This document shows positions 18,247-27,124 of a stretch of 64,000 nt of DNA, in pieces. The notes beneath the pieces are model-generated. The model did not search any database, was not told the origin of the DNA, and saw only the letters and a list, made by a program, of their open reading frames with translations. Source of the stretch: [Clostridium] clostridioforme AGR2157 (lineage in GTDB: Bacteria > Bacillota > Clostridia > Lachnospirales > Lachnospiraceae); the NCBI RefSeq assembly GCF_000424325.1, contig NZ_AUJR01000004.1, positions 1 through 64,000 of the forward strand. The letters are read 5' to 3'. The first letter of the stretch is position 1, and each line of letters opens with the position of its first letter. The translations under genes were made by a program, and so were the position numbers.

Positions 18247-18301
18247 TATACCCCGGAAACAGTATCATATAGCAGTATGTGGTACTGTTTCCGGGGATAT
18301 A
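18247..18301. terminator. Long hairpin between convergent genes
   Basis: TATACCCCGGAAACAGTA pairs with TACTGTTTCCGGGGATATA across an 18-base loop. It lies between the SIMPL gene and the purine permease, whose stops face each other. There is no clear T-run on either side, so intrinsic termination is plausible but not certain. Confidence 0.6.
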
Positions 18302-18327
18302 TGTCATATACCATTACAATAATAGGA

Positions 18328-19674
18328 TTAATTCTTTTTATCCTTTCCGGCATCCTTGGGAAGGGTGACATTCAACAGGATAGCCACCAGGGTAGCGATG
18401 ACAACCGGAGATTTTCCGAAGATTGTGGTAACCCATGCTGGGAATGCGGACAGGGAGGCGGAGGCCTGTGACACGCCCATTCCCAGGGCAGCCGCAAGAC
18501 CTACGATAGAGGTATTGCGGTAGTTCATATCCTCCGTCATGACCAGTTTCATGCCGGTCATGGCAATGGAAGCGAATACAGATACAGTCGCTCCGCCTAA
18601 GACCGCATACGGAATGGTGGTCAGCAGGGCGGAGAACTTGGGGAACAGTCCGGCAACCAGTATAATCAGTGCGGAAAGTCCTAAGGTCACGCGGTTAACA
18701 ACCTTGGTGGTAGCCACGATACCTACGTTCTGGCTGTAGGTGGCAGTGGGCAGACATCCCAGGAACGCGCCTATGATGTTTGAAAAGCCGTAGCCCAGAA
18801 TAGCGCCGTGAAGCTCGTTTGTGGTGGGCTCGCGGTCCAGGCCTCCTGCCGTGGTGGCAGAGAAGTCGCCGATTGCCTGCACGGAGTTGATGACGAACAG
18901 CAGTCCCAGGGCTATGCAGGCAGATGCCTCAAAGCTGATGCCGAAATGCATGATCTGAGGAAGCTGGAACATGCCGGATTCAGCCACATTGCCAAAGCTT
19001 ACCATGCCAAAGAACATGGAGAAGATATAGCCTGCAATCATGCCTATGAGAATGGATGCCAGTTTCAGGAATCCCTTGGCAAAATGGTTCAGCACAGTGA
19101 CGACCACCAGAGTGAAGATGGCTACTACCCAGTTCTGCCATGCACCATAGGCGGGCTGGCCCGCGCCGCCTGCCATGTAGTTGATGGCAGTTGGGTAGAG
19201 AGACAGGCCAATGGTAAATACAACGGTGCCTGCAATCAGAGGCGGGAAGAACTTTCGTATCTTCTTGATGCTAAGGCCTACGATAATGGAGCAGATACCG
19301 CCTGCAATCTGGGCTCCCAGTATGGCCGGAATGCCGGACTGCTCCGCAATGGCCTGCATGCTGGGAACGTAGGCAAAGCTTACGCCCAGGATGACAGGAA
19401 GGCCGGCGCCCAGGTGGAAACTGTTCTTATTGCCTATGGGGAAGAGCTGCAGCAGTGTGGCCAGGGCAGATACCACCAGGGAAGCCTGAATCAGCAAAAC
19501 CCGGTCTGCCGTGTCAATGCCTGCTGCGCCGGAAATGATAATGGCCGGCGTCACACAGCCCACAATCATGGCTACTACATGCTGCAGGGCCAGGGGAATT
19601 GCCTGGCTCATTTTTGGCACACCATCCAAATCAAACAGGGATGCGCACTGTTTCACTGTATTGTCTGTATTCAT
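18328..19674 (-). CDS. NCS2-family purine (xanthine/urate) permease
   Basis: The 448-residue protein has about 14 membrane segments and NCS2 hallmarks: ALQHVVAMIVGCVTPA near the start, the QNVGIVATTKVVNR loop and the SVQAIGDFSATTAG substrate-site segment. It imports a purine base with a cation. The start follows AAGGAGG and lies only 15 bases after the carbamate kinase stop, so the two are co-expressed. Being part of the purine locus, urate or xanthine is the likely substrate, but uracil-type transport cannot be excluded from motifs alone. Confidence 0.88.
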   Translation of the reverse strand: MNTDNTVKQCASLFDLDGVPKMSQAIPLALQHVVAMIVGCVTPAIIISGAAGIDTADRVLLIQASLVVSALATLLQLFPIGNKNSFHLGAGLPVILGVSFAYVPSMQAIAEQSGIPAILGAQIAGGICSIIVGLSIKKIRKFFPPLIAGTVVFTIGLSLYPTAINYMAGGAGQPAYGAWQNWVVAIFTLVVVTVLNHFAKGFLKLASILIGMIAGYIFSMFFGMVSFGNVAESGMFQLPQIMHFGISFEASACIALGLLFVINSVQAIGDFSATTAGGLDREPTTNELHGAILGYGFSNIIGAFLGCLPTATYSQNVGIVATTKVVNRVTLGLSALIILVAGLFPKFSALLTTIPYAVLGGATVSVFASIAMTGMKLVMTEDMNYRNTSIVGLAAALGMGVSQASASLSAFPAWVTTIFGKSPVVIATLVAILLNVTLPKDAGKDKKN

Positions 19675-19689
19675 ATTTCATTGCCTCCT

Positions 19690-20640
19690 TTACGCTAAAT
19701 GGATATGAGTTCCGGTTTTTCCCTGGATACCGTCTTTTGCTTTTTCCAACAGCGTAATGAGAGCCGTGCGTCCTGGTTTTGATTCAGCAAATTTAACAGC
19801 AGCCTGAACTTTGGGAAGCATGGAACCGGGGGCAAAATGTCCCTCTTTGATATACTGTCTTGCTTCTTCTGTGTCCAGGTCATCCAGCCATTTTTCTTCC
19901 GGCTTTCCGAAGTTAATAGCAACCTTTTCAACTGCAGTGAGAATAATCAGGAAATCAGCGTTCAGATTCTCAGCTAACAGTTCACTGGCGAAGTCCTTGT
20001 CGATTACGGCGCTTGCGCCCTTTAAGTGGTTCCCCTGACGGGTGACCGGGATACCGCCGCCGCCGCAGGCGATTACCATCTGGCCTGAGTCTACCAGAGA
20101 GCGGATGGCGCCGATTTCAACGATTTCAGCAGGTCTTGGAGATGCCACCATGCGGCGGTAGCCACGTCCGGAATCCTCTTTCATAATGTAACCATACTTT
20201 TCCTCTGCAATCCTGGCCTGTTCTTCTGTCATGAAGTGGCCGATTGGCTTGGAAGGAGCATCAAATGCAGGGTCGTCTGCATCCACACGGACCTGTGTAA
20301 TCATGGTTGCAACCGGAATATCATACATTTCACGGTTATAGAGTTCCTCTCTTAAGGCGTTCTGCAGGTCGTAGCCGATATAAGCCTGGCTCATGGCCAC
20401 ACAGACAGAGAGAGGGGTGTTGGGCTGGTTTGCGTCCTCGCGGCTCAGCGCGGCCATTGCATTGTTGATCATGCCCACCTGAGGGCCGTTGCCATGGGCT
20501 ACGATAACCTCGCAGCCTTCCTCGATGAGGTCTACGATGGCCTTGGCTGTGATCTTGACAGCTTTCATCTGCTCAGGAAGGGTATTGCCAAGTGCATTGC
20601 CGCCAAGGGCGATGACAATACGTTTTTTCTTGTTTTCCAT
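19690..20640 (-). CDS. arcC: Carbamate kinase
   Basis: This 316-residue amino acid kinase-fold enzyme begins KKRIVIALGGNALGNTLPEQ and contains EVIVAHGNGPQVG and CGGGGIPV. It converts carbamoyl phosphate and ADP to ATP plus carbamate. In anaerobic purine breakdown this is the energy-yielding step fed by the YgeW carbamoyltransferase encoded upstream. It lies behind a terminator-like hairpin, so its level may depend on read-through or on a promoter I did not find. Confidence 0.93.
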   Translation of the reverse strand: MENKKKRIVIALGGNALGNTLPEQMKAVKITAKAIVDLIEEGCEVIVAHGNGPQVGMINNAMAALSREDANQPNTPLSVCVAMSQAYIGYDLQNALREELYNREMYDIPVATMITQVRVDADDPAFDAPSKPIGHFMTEEQARIAEEKYGYIMKEDSGRGYRRMVASPRPAEIVEIGAIRSLVDSGQMVIACGGGGIPVTRQGNHLKGASAVIDKDFASELLAENLNADFLIILTAVEKVAINFGKPEEKWLDDLDTEEARQYIKEGHFAPGSMLPKVQAAVKFAESKPGRTALITLLEKAKDGIQGKTGTHIHLA

Positions 20641-20706
20641 AGTGATTTTCCCCTTTATAGGGCAGGATATGAGGGTATCCCGCCAAGTTTTTGCATAATT
20701 TGAGAT

Positions 20707-20740
20707 AAAAAGGGCTGCAGGACTCAGTCCGGCAGCCCTT
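20707..20740 (-). terminator. Terminator between ygeW and arcC
   Basis: Read on the minus strand, AAGGGCTGCC and GCAGCCCTT form a stem with an inner GGACT/AGTCC pair, followed by TTTTTATCT. It would partly separate the ygeX-ygeY-ygeW transcript from carbamate kinase and the permease. Confidence 0.75.
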
Positions 20741-20769
20741 ACATTGTATTACATGGTAAGATGGATGAT

Positions 20770-21963
20770 TTATTTGAATACTCTGGGTGTTCTTTTTTCT
20801 TCCAGCTTCTTTAAGATGTCAGCCGGGTCAGCGAACTTAGCCAGCATAATCATGGCAGCGATTACGTATGGCTTGTAGCTTGCCTCTTTGTACAGAGGGT
20901 CACGGTAGCGGTCAAATACAGTTGCCTCAACCTCTCCGTCCTTGCAGCTTACATCGTTGATGTCAGCCGGTAAGCAGTGCAGGTACAGAGCCTTGCCGTC
21001 CTTGGTGGTCTTCATCAGTTCCTCAGTACAGCACCAGTCTTTGTGCTCTGCGTTCTGAGCCAGCAGCTCTTTCTCCAGAGCCTTGATGCCCTCGCAGTCG
21101 CCTTCTGCGTACAGGTTGGTTCTCTTTTCCATAGCTGCAAATGGAGCCCAGCTCTTTGGATATACGATGTCAGCATCCTTGAATGCGTCAGCCATGTCAT
21201 GGGATACACGGAAGGAACCGCCGGTCTTTTCAGCGTTCTTTCTGGCAACTTCCTCAACCTCTGGCATGATTTCGTAGCCTTCCGGATGAGCCAGGACAAC
21301 TTCCATGCCCATACGTGTCATCAGGCCCACAACGCCCTGAGGAACGGAGAGAGGCTTGCCGTAGGAAGGAGAGTAAGCCCATGTCATGGCTAACTTCTTG
21401 CCCTTTAAGTTCTCTACGCCGCCGAACTCATGGATGATGTGCAGCATATCAGCCATACACTGTGTTGGGTGGTCGATGTCACATTGTAGGTTAACCAGGG
21501 TTGGCTTCTGCTCCAGGATGCCGTCCTTGTGGCCCTGTGTAACAGCGTCAACAACTTCGTGCATGTAAGCATTGCCCTTGCCGATGTACATGTCATCGCG
21601 GATACCGATAACGTCAGCCATGAAGGAAATCATGTTAGCTGTCTCACGAACAGTCTCGCCGTGAGCAACCTGGCTCTTACCCTCGTCCAAATCCTGAACT
21701 TCCAGGCCTAACAGGTTGCAGGCGGAAGCAAAGGAGAAACGTGTACGGGTGGAGTTGTCGCGGAATAAGGAGATGCCAAGGCCGCTCTCAAATACCTTTG
21801 TGGAGATGTTGTTCTCTCTCATGAAGCGGAGAGCGTCAGCAACGGTCCATACAGCTTCCAGTTCCTCGTCTGTCTTTTCCCAGGTCAGGAAGAAATCGTT
21901 CTCGTACATATCCTTGAAGTTGAGGCTGTTTAACTTATCAATGTAATCCTGTAATGTTTTCAT
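20770..21963 (-). CDS. ygeW: Knotted carbamoyltransferase YgeW
   Basis: The 397-residue protein belongs to the aspartate/ornithine carbamoyltransferase superfamily. It has the carbamoyl-phosphate motif FRDNSTRTRFSFASA near residue 67, the HPTQCMADMLHI motif and the C-terminal HCLPADI loop. Length and context match YgeW rather than ornithine transcarbamylase. Work on gut purine degraders places YgeW with YgeX, YgeY, YgfK, SsnA and HydA in urate breakdown; it probably releases carbamoyl phosphate from a ureido intermediate. The start has GGAGT 8 bases upstream. Confidence 0.93.
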   Translation of the reverse strand: MKTLQDYIDKLNSLNFKDMYENDFFLTWEKTDEELEAVWTVADALRFMRENNISTKVFESGLGISLFRDNSTRTRFSFASACNLLGLEVQDLDEGKSQVAHGETVRETANMISFMADVIGIRDDMYIGKGNAYMHEVVDAVTQGHKDGILEQKPTLVNLQCDIDHPTQCMADMLHIIHEFGGVENLKGKKLAMTWAYSPSYGKPLSVPQGVVGLMTRMGMEVVLAHPEGYEIMPEVEEVARKNAEKTGGSFRVSHDMADAFKDADIVYPKSWAPFAAMEKRTNLYAEGDCEGIKALEKELLAQNAEHKDWCCTEELMKTTKDGKALYLHCLPADINDVSCKDGEVEATVFDRYRDPLYKEASYKPYVIAAMIMLAKFADPADILKKLEEKRTPRVFK

Positions 21964-22020
21964 TTGATTGACTCCTTTAATATGTTTAATTATTTAATTT
22001 AGTATCGTTGTTATAAGTTC

Positions 22021-23337
22021 TTACTTACAGTAAACACTAGGCAGAGCAGCATAAACAGCCGCGCAAGTAACTAAATCCTGCTTCCAGGTAATCTCGTTAG
22101 GAGCATGAGCCTGAGCCTCAGCGCCAGGACCAAAACCGATACAGGGAATGCCGTTGCGTCCCATGATGGAAACGCCGTTGGTGGAGAAGGTCCACTTATC
22201 GGTAAGAGGACGTGCCTTTCTCATCTCTACCGTAGCTTGGTCGCCGATGCGCTCGTCGCCGAACAGGTTCTTATAAGCTTCTTCCAGGGACTTGGTAACT
22301 TTGTGGTCCTCCGGGATAACCCAGGTTGGGAAGTAGCACTCGATTGGATATGTAAGGCCCTTATAGGAAGGACGGGAATACTCATACATGGATACGGTAA
22401 CATCATCGCCATACTTCTTAACTGCAGGTAGAGCGCGAATCTCGTCTAAGCAGCTCTCCCAGGTCTCGCCCGCTGTCATGCGGCGGTCAAGGGATACGGA
22501 GCAGGAGTCAGCAACTGCGCAGCGGCTTGGAGATGTGAAGAAAATCTCGGAAACAGTAACAGTGCCGCGGCCTAAGAAGTTAGCTTCCTTATACTCCGGG
22601 TTGTACTTTTCATCTAACATCTTCACAAGGCCCTTAACTTCCTTGTCGTCAGCTGCATCATTCTCGTTCAGCGCACGTACATCCTGAAGGATGTCAGCCA
22701 TCTTATAGATAGCGTTGTCGCCGCGCTCAGGAGCGGAACCATGGCAGGAAACGCCCTTAACGTCAACACGGATTTCCATACGGCCTCTCTGTCCGCGGTA
22801 GATGCCGCCGTCCGTAGGCTCTGTGGATACTACGAAGTCAGGACGAACCTTATCCTCGTTGATGATGTACTGCCAGCACAGACCGTCGCAGTCCTCTTCC
22901 TGAACCGTACCGGTTACCAGAACCGTATACCTGTCGCTTAACATTCCTAAATCCTTCATGATTTTAGCGCCGTAAACAGCGGATACGATACCGCCGCACT
23001 GGTCAGACACGCCGCGTCCGCCAATCTCGGTGTCATTCTCATAGCCCTCGTAAGGATCGAAGTTCCAGTTGTTCTTGTTGCCGATGCCGACTGTGTCGAT
23101 GTGGGCGTCAAAGCCAATGAGGGTCCCGCCGGTTCCCATATATCCCAGAACATTGCCCATGGGGTCAATCTCAACCTTGTCAAATCCCAGCTTTGTCATC
23201 TCCTCGGCAATGCGGTCGATGTGAGCCTTCTCGTCACAGCTCTCGCCCGGGAACTTAACGATATCGCGTAAGAACTTGGTCATGTCTTTTTCGTAGTTCT
23301 GTGCTGCTTCTTTGATTTTTGCGTAATCCAGATTCAT
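22021..23337 (-). CDS. ygeY: YgeY-family M20 hydrolase (selenium metabolism-linked)
   Basis: This is an M20 metallopeptidase-like amidohydrolase of 438 residues. Metal-site motifs include [11 protein letters not shown] (about residue 75), the [12 protein letters not shown] segment and [14 protein letters not shown], with the dimerisation domain after it. The start at 23337 is set by GGAGG 10 bases upstream; the longer frame would place the ribosome binding site inside the gene. It sits between ygeX and ygeW with 57-base gaps on each side. It likely hydrolyses a ureido or formyl-type amide of a purine ring-opening product; the exact substrate is inference. Confidence 0.92.
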   Translation of the reverse strand: MNLDYAKIKEAAQNYEKDMTKFLRDIVKFPGESCDEKAHIDRIAEEMTKLGFDKVEIDPMGNVLGYMGTGGTLIGFDAHIDTVGIGNKNNWNFDPYEGYENDTEIGGRGVSDQCGGIVSAVYGAKIMKDLGMLSDRYTVLVTGTVQEEDCDGLCWQYIINEDKVRPDFVVSTEPTDGGIYRGQRGRMEIRVDVKGVSCHGSAPERGDNAIYKMADILQDVRALNENDAADDKEVKGLVKMLDEKYNPEYKEANFLGRGTVTVSEIFFTSPSRCAVADSCSVSLDRRMTAGETWESCLDEIRALPAVKKYGDDVTVSMYEYSRPSYKGLTYPIECYFPTWVIPEDHKVTKSLEEAYKNLFGDERIGDQATVEMRKARPLTDKWTFSTNGVSIMGRNGIPCIGFGPGAEAQAHAPNEITWKQDLVTCAAVYAALPSVYCK

Positions 23338-23394
23338 TTCTTCATTTCCTCCATTATACATTGATATTTGTTTAGGGTGTGATATAGGTGATTG

Positions 23395-24603
23395 TTATTT
23401 ATCCAGACCTTTCCATACAATGTTCTTGTAACGGTCAGGGTCCGTATCACCTTCAGTGGAGAAGAGCAGTACTCTGGAATTCTCATTCAGGCCAATGTCC
23501 TTCCTCAGGTCAGCATATTCATCCATGGACATGATGGCTGCCAGTGCGCCGAATGGAGCTGCGCCGGATTCTCCGGAGGTAACAGGCGCGTCGCCCTTGA
23601 TAGGAGCGCCCAGCATACGCATACCGGTTGCGGCTACCCAGTCAGGAGCAGCGATGAATACTTTGACATGGTTCTTTAAGATATCCCATGAAATGGTGTT
23701 GGGCTCACCGCAGGCAAGGCCGGCCATAATGGTTTCCATGTCGCCGTCCACGATGCGGATTTGTCCGTCGCCCGCAGCAGCGCCCTTGTACAGGCAGGCA
23801 GCTGCCTCGGCTTCCACAACTACGAAAGCAGGAGGATTATCAGCATAGAGATTGGAGAAGTAGCCTACCACAGCGCCTGCCAGTGAACCAACGCCTGCCT
23901 GGATAAAGATGTGGGTCGGACGTTCGCAGCCGTATTCCTTTAACTGCTCGCCGGCCTCCATGGCCATGGTTCCGTAACCCTGCATAATCCAGGATGGAAT
24001 CTCCTCGTATCCGTCCCAGGCCGTATCCTGTACCATGACGCCTCTTGGCGTTTCGTCGGCTTCCCTGGCTGCCAGACGTACGCAGTCATCGTAGTTCATC
24101 TCCTGGATGTCTACCTGAGCGCCTTCCCTGGCGATGTTCTCCAGACGTGTCTGGGTGGAACCCTTAGGCATATGTACCACTGCCTTCTGTCCCAGACGGT
24201 TGGCTGCCCATGCAACGCCGCGTCCGTGGTTGCCGTCTGTGGCGGTGAAGAAGGTAGCCTGACCGAATTCTTCTCTTAACCGGTCAGAAGTGAGGACTGA
24301 GTAGGGAAGTTCGGATACGTCCCTGCCGGTTTCCTTGGCAATGTAGCGGGCCATGGAGAAGGAACCGCCCAGAACCTTGAACGCATTGAGGCCAAAACGG
24401 TAGGACTCATCTTTTAAATAGATTTCCTTTACTCCCAGGTAAGCTGCCATGTGGTCCAGCTTGGTGAGTGGTGTTTTGGTGTACTGGGGGAAGCTTTCGT
24501 GGAATGTCCTCGCCTTTGCAATCTCCTCCAGTCCCATAATCGGCAGGTTCTTGTCATCTGTCTTGGGCATATGATTGACCGCCCATAGAATCTTCTGATC
24601 CAT
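23395..24603 (-). CDS. ygeX: 2,3-diaminopropionate ammonia-lyase
   Basis: This PLP enzyme of 402 residues belongs to the fold II family. It has the lysine-bearing segment SYRFGLNAFKVLGGSF near residue 77, ATDGNHGRGVAWAANRLGQKAVVHMP and the glycine-rich phosphate loop QAGVGSLAGAVVG. It splits 2,3-diaminopropionate to pyruvate and two ammonia. In the urate pathway diaminopropionate is the carbon skeleton left after removal of the ureido groups, so this is the last step before central metabolism. It follows the regulator gene by 24 bases. Confidence 0.94.
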   Translation of the reverse strand: MDQKILWAVNHMPKTDDKNLPIMGLEEIAKARTFHESFPQYTKTPLTKLDHMAAYLGVKEIYLKDESYRFGLNAFKVLGGSFSMARYIAKETGRDVSELPYSVLTSDRLREEFGQATFFTATDGNHGRGVAWAANRLGQKAVVHMPKGSTQTRLENIAREGAQVDIQEMNYDDCVRLAAREADETPRGVMVQDTAWDGYEEIPSWIMQGYGTMAMEAGEQLKEYGCERPTHIFIQAGVGSLAGAVVGYFSNLYADNPPAFVVVEAEAAACLYKGAAAGDGQIRIVDGDMETIMAGLACGEPNTISWDILKNHVKVFIAAPDWVAATGMRMLGAPIKGDAPVTSGESGAAPFGALAAIMSMDEYADLRKDIGLNENSRVLLFSTEGDTDPDRYKNIVWKGLDK

Positions 24604-24627
24604 GTTACATAGTCCTCCTTATTATCA

Positions 24628-25293
24628 TCACGCTTTTTTATCTTCCGACTTGCGGCTGTTTACGTCAATGTAGCTGTACAAAGTAAATTTGGAGATTCCG
24701 AAGTACTTGGAAACCTTGTCCCCTGATTTTGTTATAAGGAAGGCGCCTGCATCGTTTAAGAACTGGATGGCAGTGACTTTTTCCTCCTTGTTCATCAGGG
24801 CGGCCGGCTTGCCGATCAGGGCCACCGACTGTTCAATCAGGGTATCTAACAGGTCGTTGACGTTGTGGACAATCTGTTCGGGCTGCTGCTTCACGTCCCC
24901 TTGGGGTTCGGTGTCGATGAGAGCTTTAATGGAACGATCCACGGTCATCAGACCTGTTATGTCGTAATTGATGGAGAGAAGATAGTCAATGGAATCCCCT
25001 TCCTCATTACGAATGTAGATGGTGCTGGACTTCAGTATCTTGCCGTTGGATGTACGGGTCAGGTATCCAAGATGGTCTTTTAAAGAAGCCGGATCCTTGT
25101 GAAGGGTTTCCAGGACTACTTTCGAAGGTCCGTCCCCCTCCTGGCGGTTTGTCACATGACCGTTGTTGATGTGCACAATGGAATGTTCCAGGTCGTGTTT
25201 CTCAAGGTCGTGTATGACAATCTCACAGTCAGGTCCGAACTGTCTTGCAAGGCCATCAGCAAGCTGTTTCAGTAAATCTAGTGTGTATGACAT
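24628..25293 (-). CDS. YheO/DauR-type PAS-HTH regulator
   Basis: The start at 25293 follows AAGGAGG and gives 221 residues. The N-terminal two thirds is a YheO-like PAS domain (LARQFGPDCEIVIHDLEKHDLEHSIVHINNGHVTNR). The C-terminus holds a helix-turn-helix (SKYFGISKFTLYSYID). Relatives control amino-acid and purine catabolic genes. It is the first gene of the minus-strand arm and divergent from ssnA, so it is the obvious switch for both arms. The ligand is unknown. Confidence 0.85.
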   Translation of the reverse strand: MSYTLDLLKQLADGLARQFGPDCEIVIHDLEKHDLEHSIVHINNGHVTNRQEGDGPSKVVLETLHKDPASLKDHLGYLTRTSNGKILKSSTIYIRNEEGDSIDYLLSINYDITGLMTVDRSIKALIDTEPQGDVKQQPEQIVHNVNDLLDTLIEQSVALIGKPAALMNKEEKVTAIQFLNDAGAFLITKSGDKVSKYFGISKFTLYSYIDVNSRKSEDKKA

Positions 25294-25384
25294 GGCTTTA
25301 ACCTCCTTTTCCTCGGACTCTTCAAATCTGTTGACTTTGTACAATAAACATTTCTCAAAGTTGTGATGCGTTGTTTACGATTCC

Positions 25385-25412
25385 ATCATAGCACAAAAAA
25401 AAGGAATTGCAA
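25385..25412 (-). promoter_or_regulatory. Promoter of the regulator-ygeX-ygeY-ygeW arm
   Basis: On the minus strand TTGCAA (25412-25407) is followed after 16 bases by TATGAT (25390-25385). The start codon lies about 90 bases downstream, leaving a leader of about 85 bases. Confidence 0.6.
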
Positions 25413-25463
25413 GAGGTTTTTACAAAAAAATTTTGAATATCTAAAAATTTTTGCATTTTCTGC

Positions 25464-25492
25464 TTGCAAATGGATTTGTATGGTGTTAGTAT
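25464..25492 (+). promoter_or_regulatory. Promoter of ssnA
   Basis: TTGCAA (25464-25469) is followed after 17 bases by TAGTAT (25487-25492), 54 bases before the ssnA start. The same TTGCAA hexamer, a palindrome, is used as the -35 box of the divergent promoter. Confidence 0.6.
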
Positions 25493-25546
25493 AGGGGTAC
25501 AGGAAGTCCTGTTCTATCTTATTAAATAAAGAAAAGGAGAGAGGTT

Positions 25547-26878
25547 ATGTTAGTGATTGGGAACGGTCGTCTGGTTACCAGAGACCCAGAACAGCCGTTT
25601 TTTGAAAATGGGGCAGTGGCAATGGACGGTACCACTATAAAGAAGGCGGGCACACTGGAAGAGATTAAGAAAGAGTTCCCTGATGCCGAATATGTGGACG
25701 CAAAGGGGGGCGTCATCATGCCGGCCTTCATCAACACCCATGAGCACATCTACAGTGCCATGGCAAGAGGTCTTTCCATTAAAGGATATGACCCAAAGGG
25801 TTTTCTGGATATTCTGGACGGCATGTGGTGGACCATTGACCGCCATCTGACGGGTGAGCAGACCCGCCAGAGCGCCAGGGCCACTTACCTGGACTCCATT
25901 AAGAACGGAGTTACCACTGTATTTGACCATCATGCCAGCTTCGGCGAGATAAAGGATTCCTTATTTGCCATTGAGGACGCTGCAAAGGAAATGGGCGTCA
26001 GGACCTGTCTATGCTATGAGGTTTCCGACAGGGACGGCATGGATAAGGCAAGGGCGGCTGTTATGGAGAATGCATCCTGGATTAAACATGCGCTGGCAGA
26101 CGGCACAGATATGATTGCGGGCATGATGGGTATGCATGCGCAGTTCACCATCTCAGATGAGACCATGGAGCTGGCGGCAGCCAACAAGCCGGCTGAGGTG
26201 GGATACCACATCCACGTTGCAGAGGGCATTGAGGACCTTCACGACTGCCTTAAGAAGTACGGCAAGAGAATCGTGGACCGTCTTATGGACTGCGGCATTC
26301 TTGGGGAAAAGACTCTGCTGGCCCACTGCATTTACGTAAATCCTCATGAGATGCAGCTGATCAAGGATACGGATACAATGGTGGTTCATAACCCTGAGTC
26401 CAACATGGGCAATGCATGCGGATGCCCGCCAACCATGGAAATCGTCCACAAAGGCATTCTCACCGGTCTGGGAACAGACGGCTATACCCACGACATGACA
26501 GAGTCCTTCAAGGTGGCCAATGTCCTTCACAAACATCACCTCTGCGATGCCAATGCAGCCTGGGGCGAGGTTCCCCAGATGCTCTTTGAGGGCAATGCGA
26601 AGATTGCGAACCGCTATTTTAAGAAGCAGTTAGGTGTACTGAAGGAAGGCGCTGCGGCTGATGTGATTGTCACGGATTACATCCCGCTGACACCCATGGA
26701 CGCGTCCAATGTTAACGGCCATATCCTGTTCGGCATGACCGGAAGAAGCGTGGTGACCACGGTATGTAACGGCAAGGTTCTGATGAAGGACAGGGAGCTT
26801 GCGGGACTGGATGAGGAGAAGATTCTTTACGAGGTAAGGGAAGAGGCAAAGAAGCTGGCCCATTCCATCAACGGTTAA
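25547..26878 (+). CDS. ssnA: SsnA-type aminohydrolase
   Basis: This 443-residue amidohydrolase has the metal motif NTHEHIYSAMARG near residue 62, HIHVAEG near residue 222, LAHCIYVN and the late GTDGYTHDM. These are the usual histidines and aspartate of the guanine deaminase/TrzN branch. It is expected to deaminate a purine-derived substrate, in line with a known place in urate-degrading clusters. An AAGGAGAG site precedes the start, which opens the plus-strand arm. Confidence 0.93.
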   Translation: MLVIGNGRLVTRDPEQPFFENGAVAMDGTTIKKAGTLEEIKKEFPDAEYVDAKGGVIMPAFINTHEHIYSAMARGLSIKGYDPKGFLDILDGMWWTIDRHLTGEQTRQSARATYLDSIKNGVTTVFDHHASFGEIKDSLFAIEDAAKEMGVRTCLCYEVSDRDGMDKARAAVMENASWIKHALADGTDMIAGMMGMHAQFTISDETMELAAANKPAEVGYHIHVAEGIEDLHDCLKKYGKRIVDRLMDCGILGEKTLLAHCIYVNPHEMQLIKDTDTMVVHNPESNMGNACGCPPTMEIVHKGILTGLGTDGYTHDMTESFKVANVLHKHHLCDANAAWGEVPQMLFEGNAKIANRYFKKQLGVLKEGAAADVIVTDYIPLTPMDASNVNGHILFGMTGRSVVTTVCNGKVLMKDRELAGLDEEKILYEVREEAKKLAHSING

Positions 26879-26969
26879 TTGCCGGGGCAGCAGCCGGCAG
26901 CCACAGGAGATGCCTTCCAGGGATGGTTGGCCTTCCCTATATATAAGTAATACAGGCACAATGTATAAT

Positions 26970-27112
26970 TTATAAGTGATATCCGATTGCAGGGCGGCGG
27001 GAAAGCAGCACCCCGGGACAGACAGTATCTTCCGGGTGGCTGAGCCGGATGGAGGACCTGCGGACATGGTCCGCAGTATCCGGTGCTGGGACCTGGTCTG
27101 GTTATAAAGGAG
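26970..27112 (+). promoter_or_regulatory. Strongly structured leader ahead of ygfK
   Basis: The 246-base gap between ssnA and ygfK holds a TATAAT at 26964-26969 and then nested stems. The clearest is CTGCGGAC (27058-27065), loop ATG, GTCCGCAG (27069-27076), closed by an outer CCGGAT (27045-27050)/ATCCGG (27078-27083). A second stem joins ACCCCGG near 27010 to CCGGGT near 27032. The fold ends just before the AAAGGAGG of ygfK. It could be a riboswitch, attenuator or stability element. I could not match it to a known class. Confidence 0.45.
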
Positions 27113-27124
27113 GATAAGAATAAT

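Noticed and set aside
18808-19698. 296-codon plus-strand frame across the purine permease
   Set aside because: The minus-strand NCS2 permease explains this DNA fully; the plus frame is a His/Gly/Cys-rich shadow.
26970-27112. Molybdenum cofactor riboswitch before ygfK
   Set aside because: I could not line up the conserved Moco-RNA core as I remember it; only generic stems are visible.
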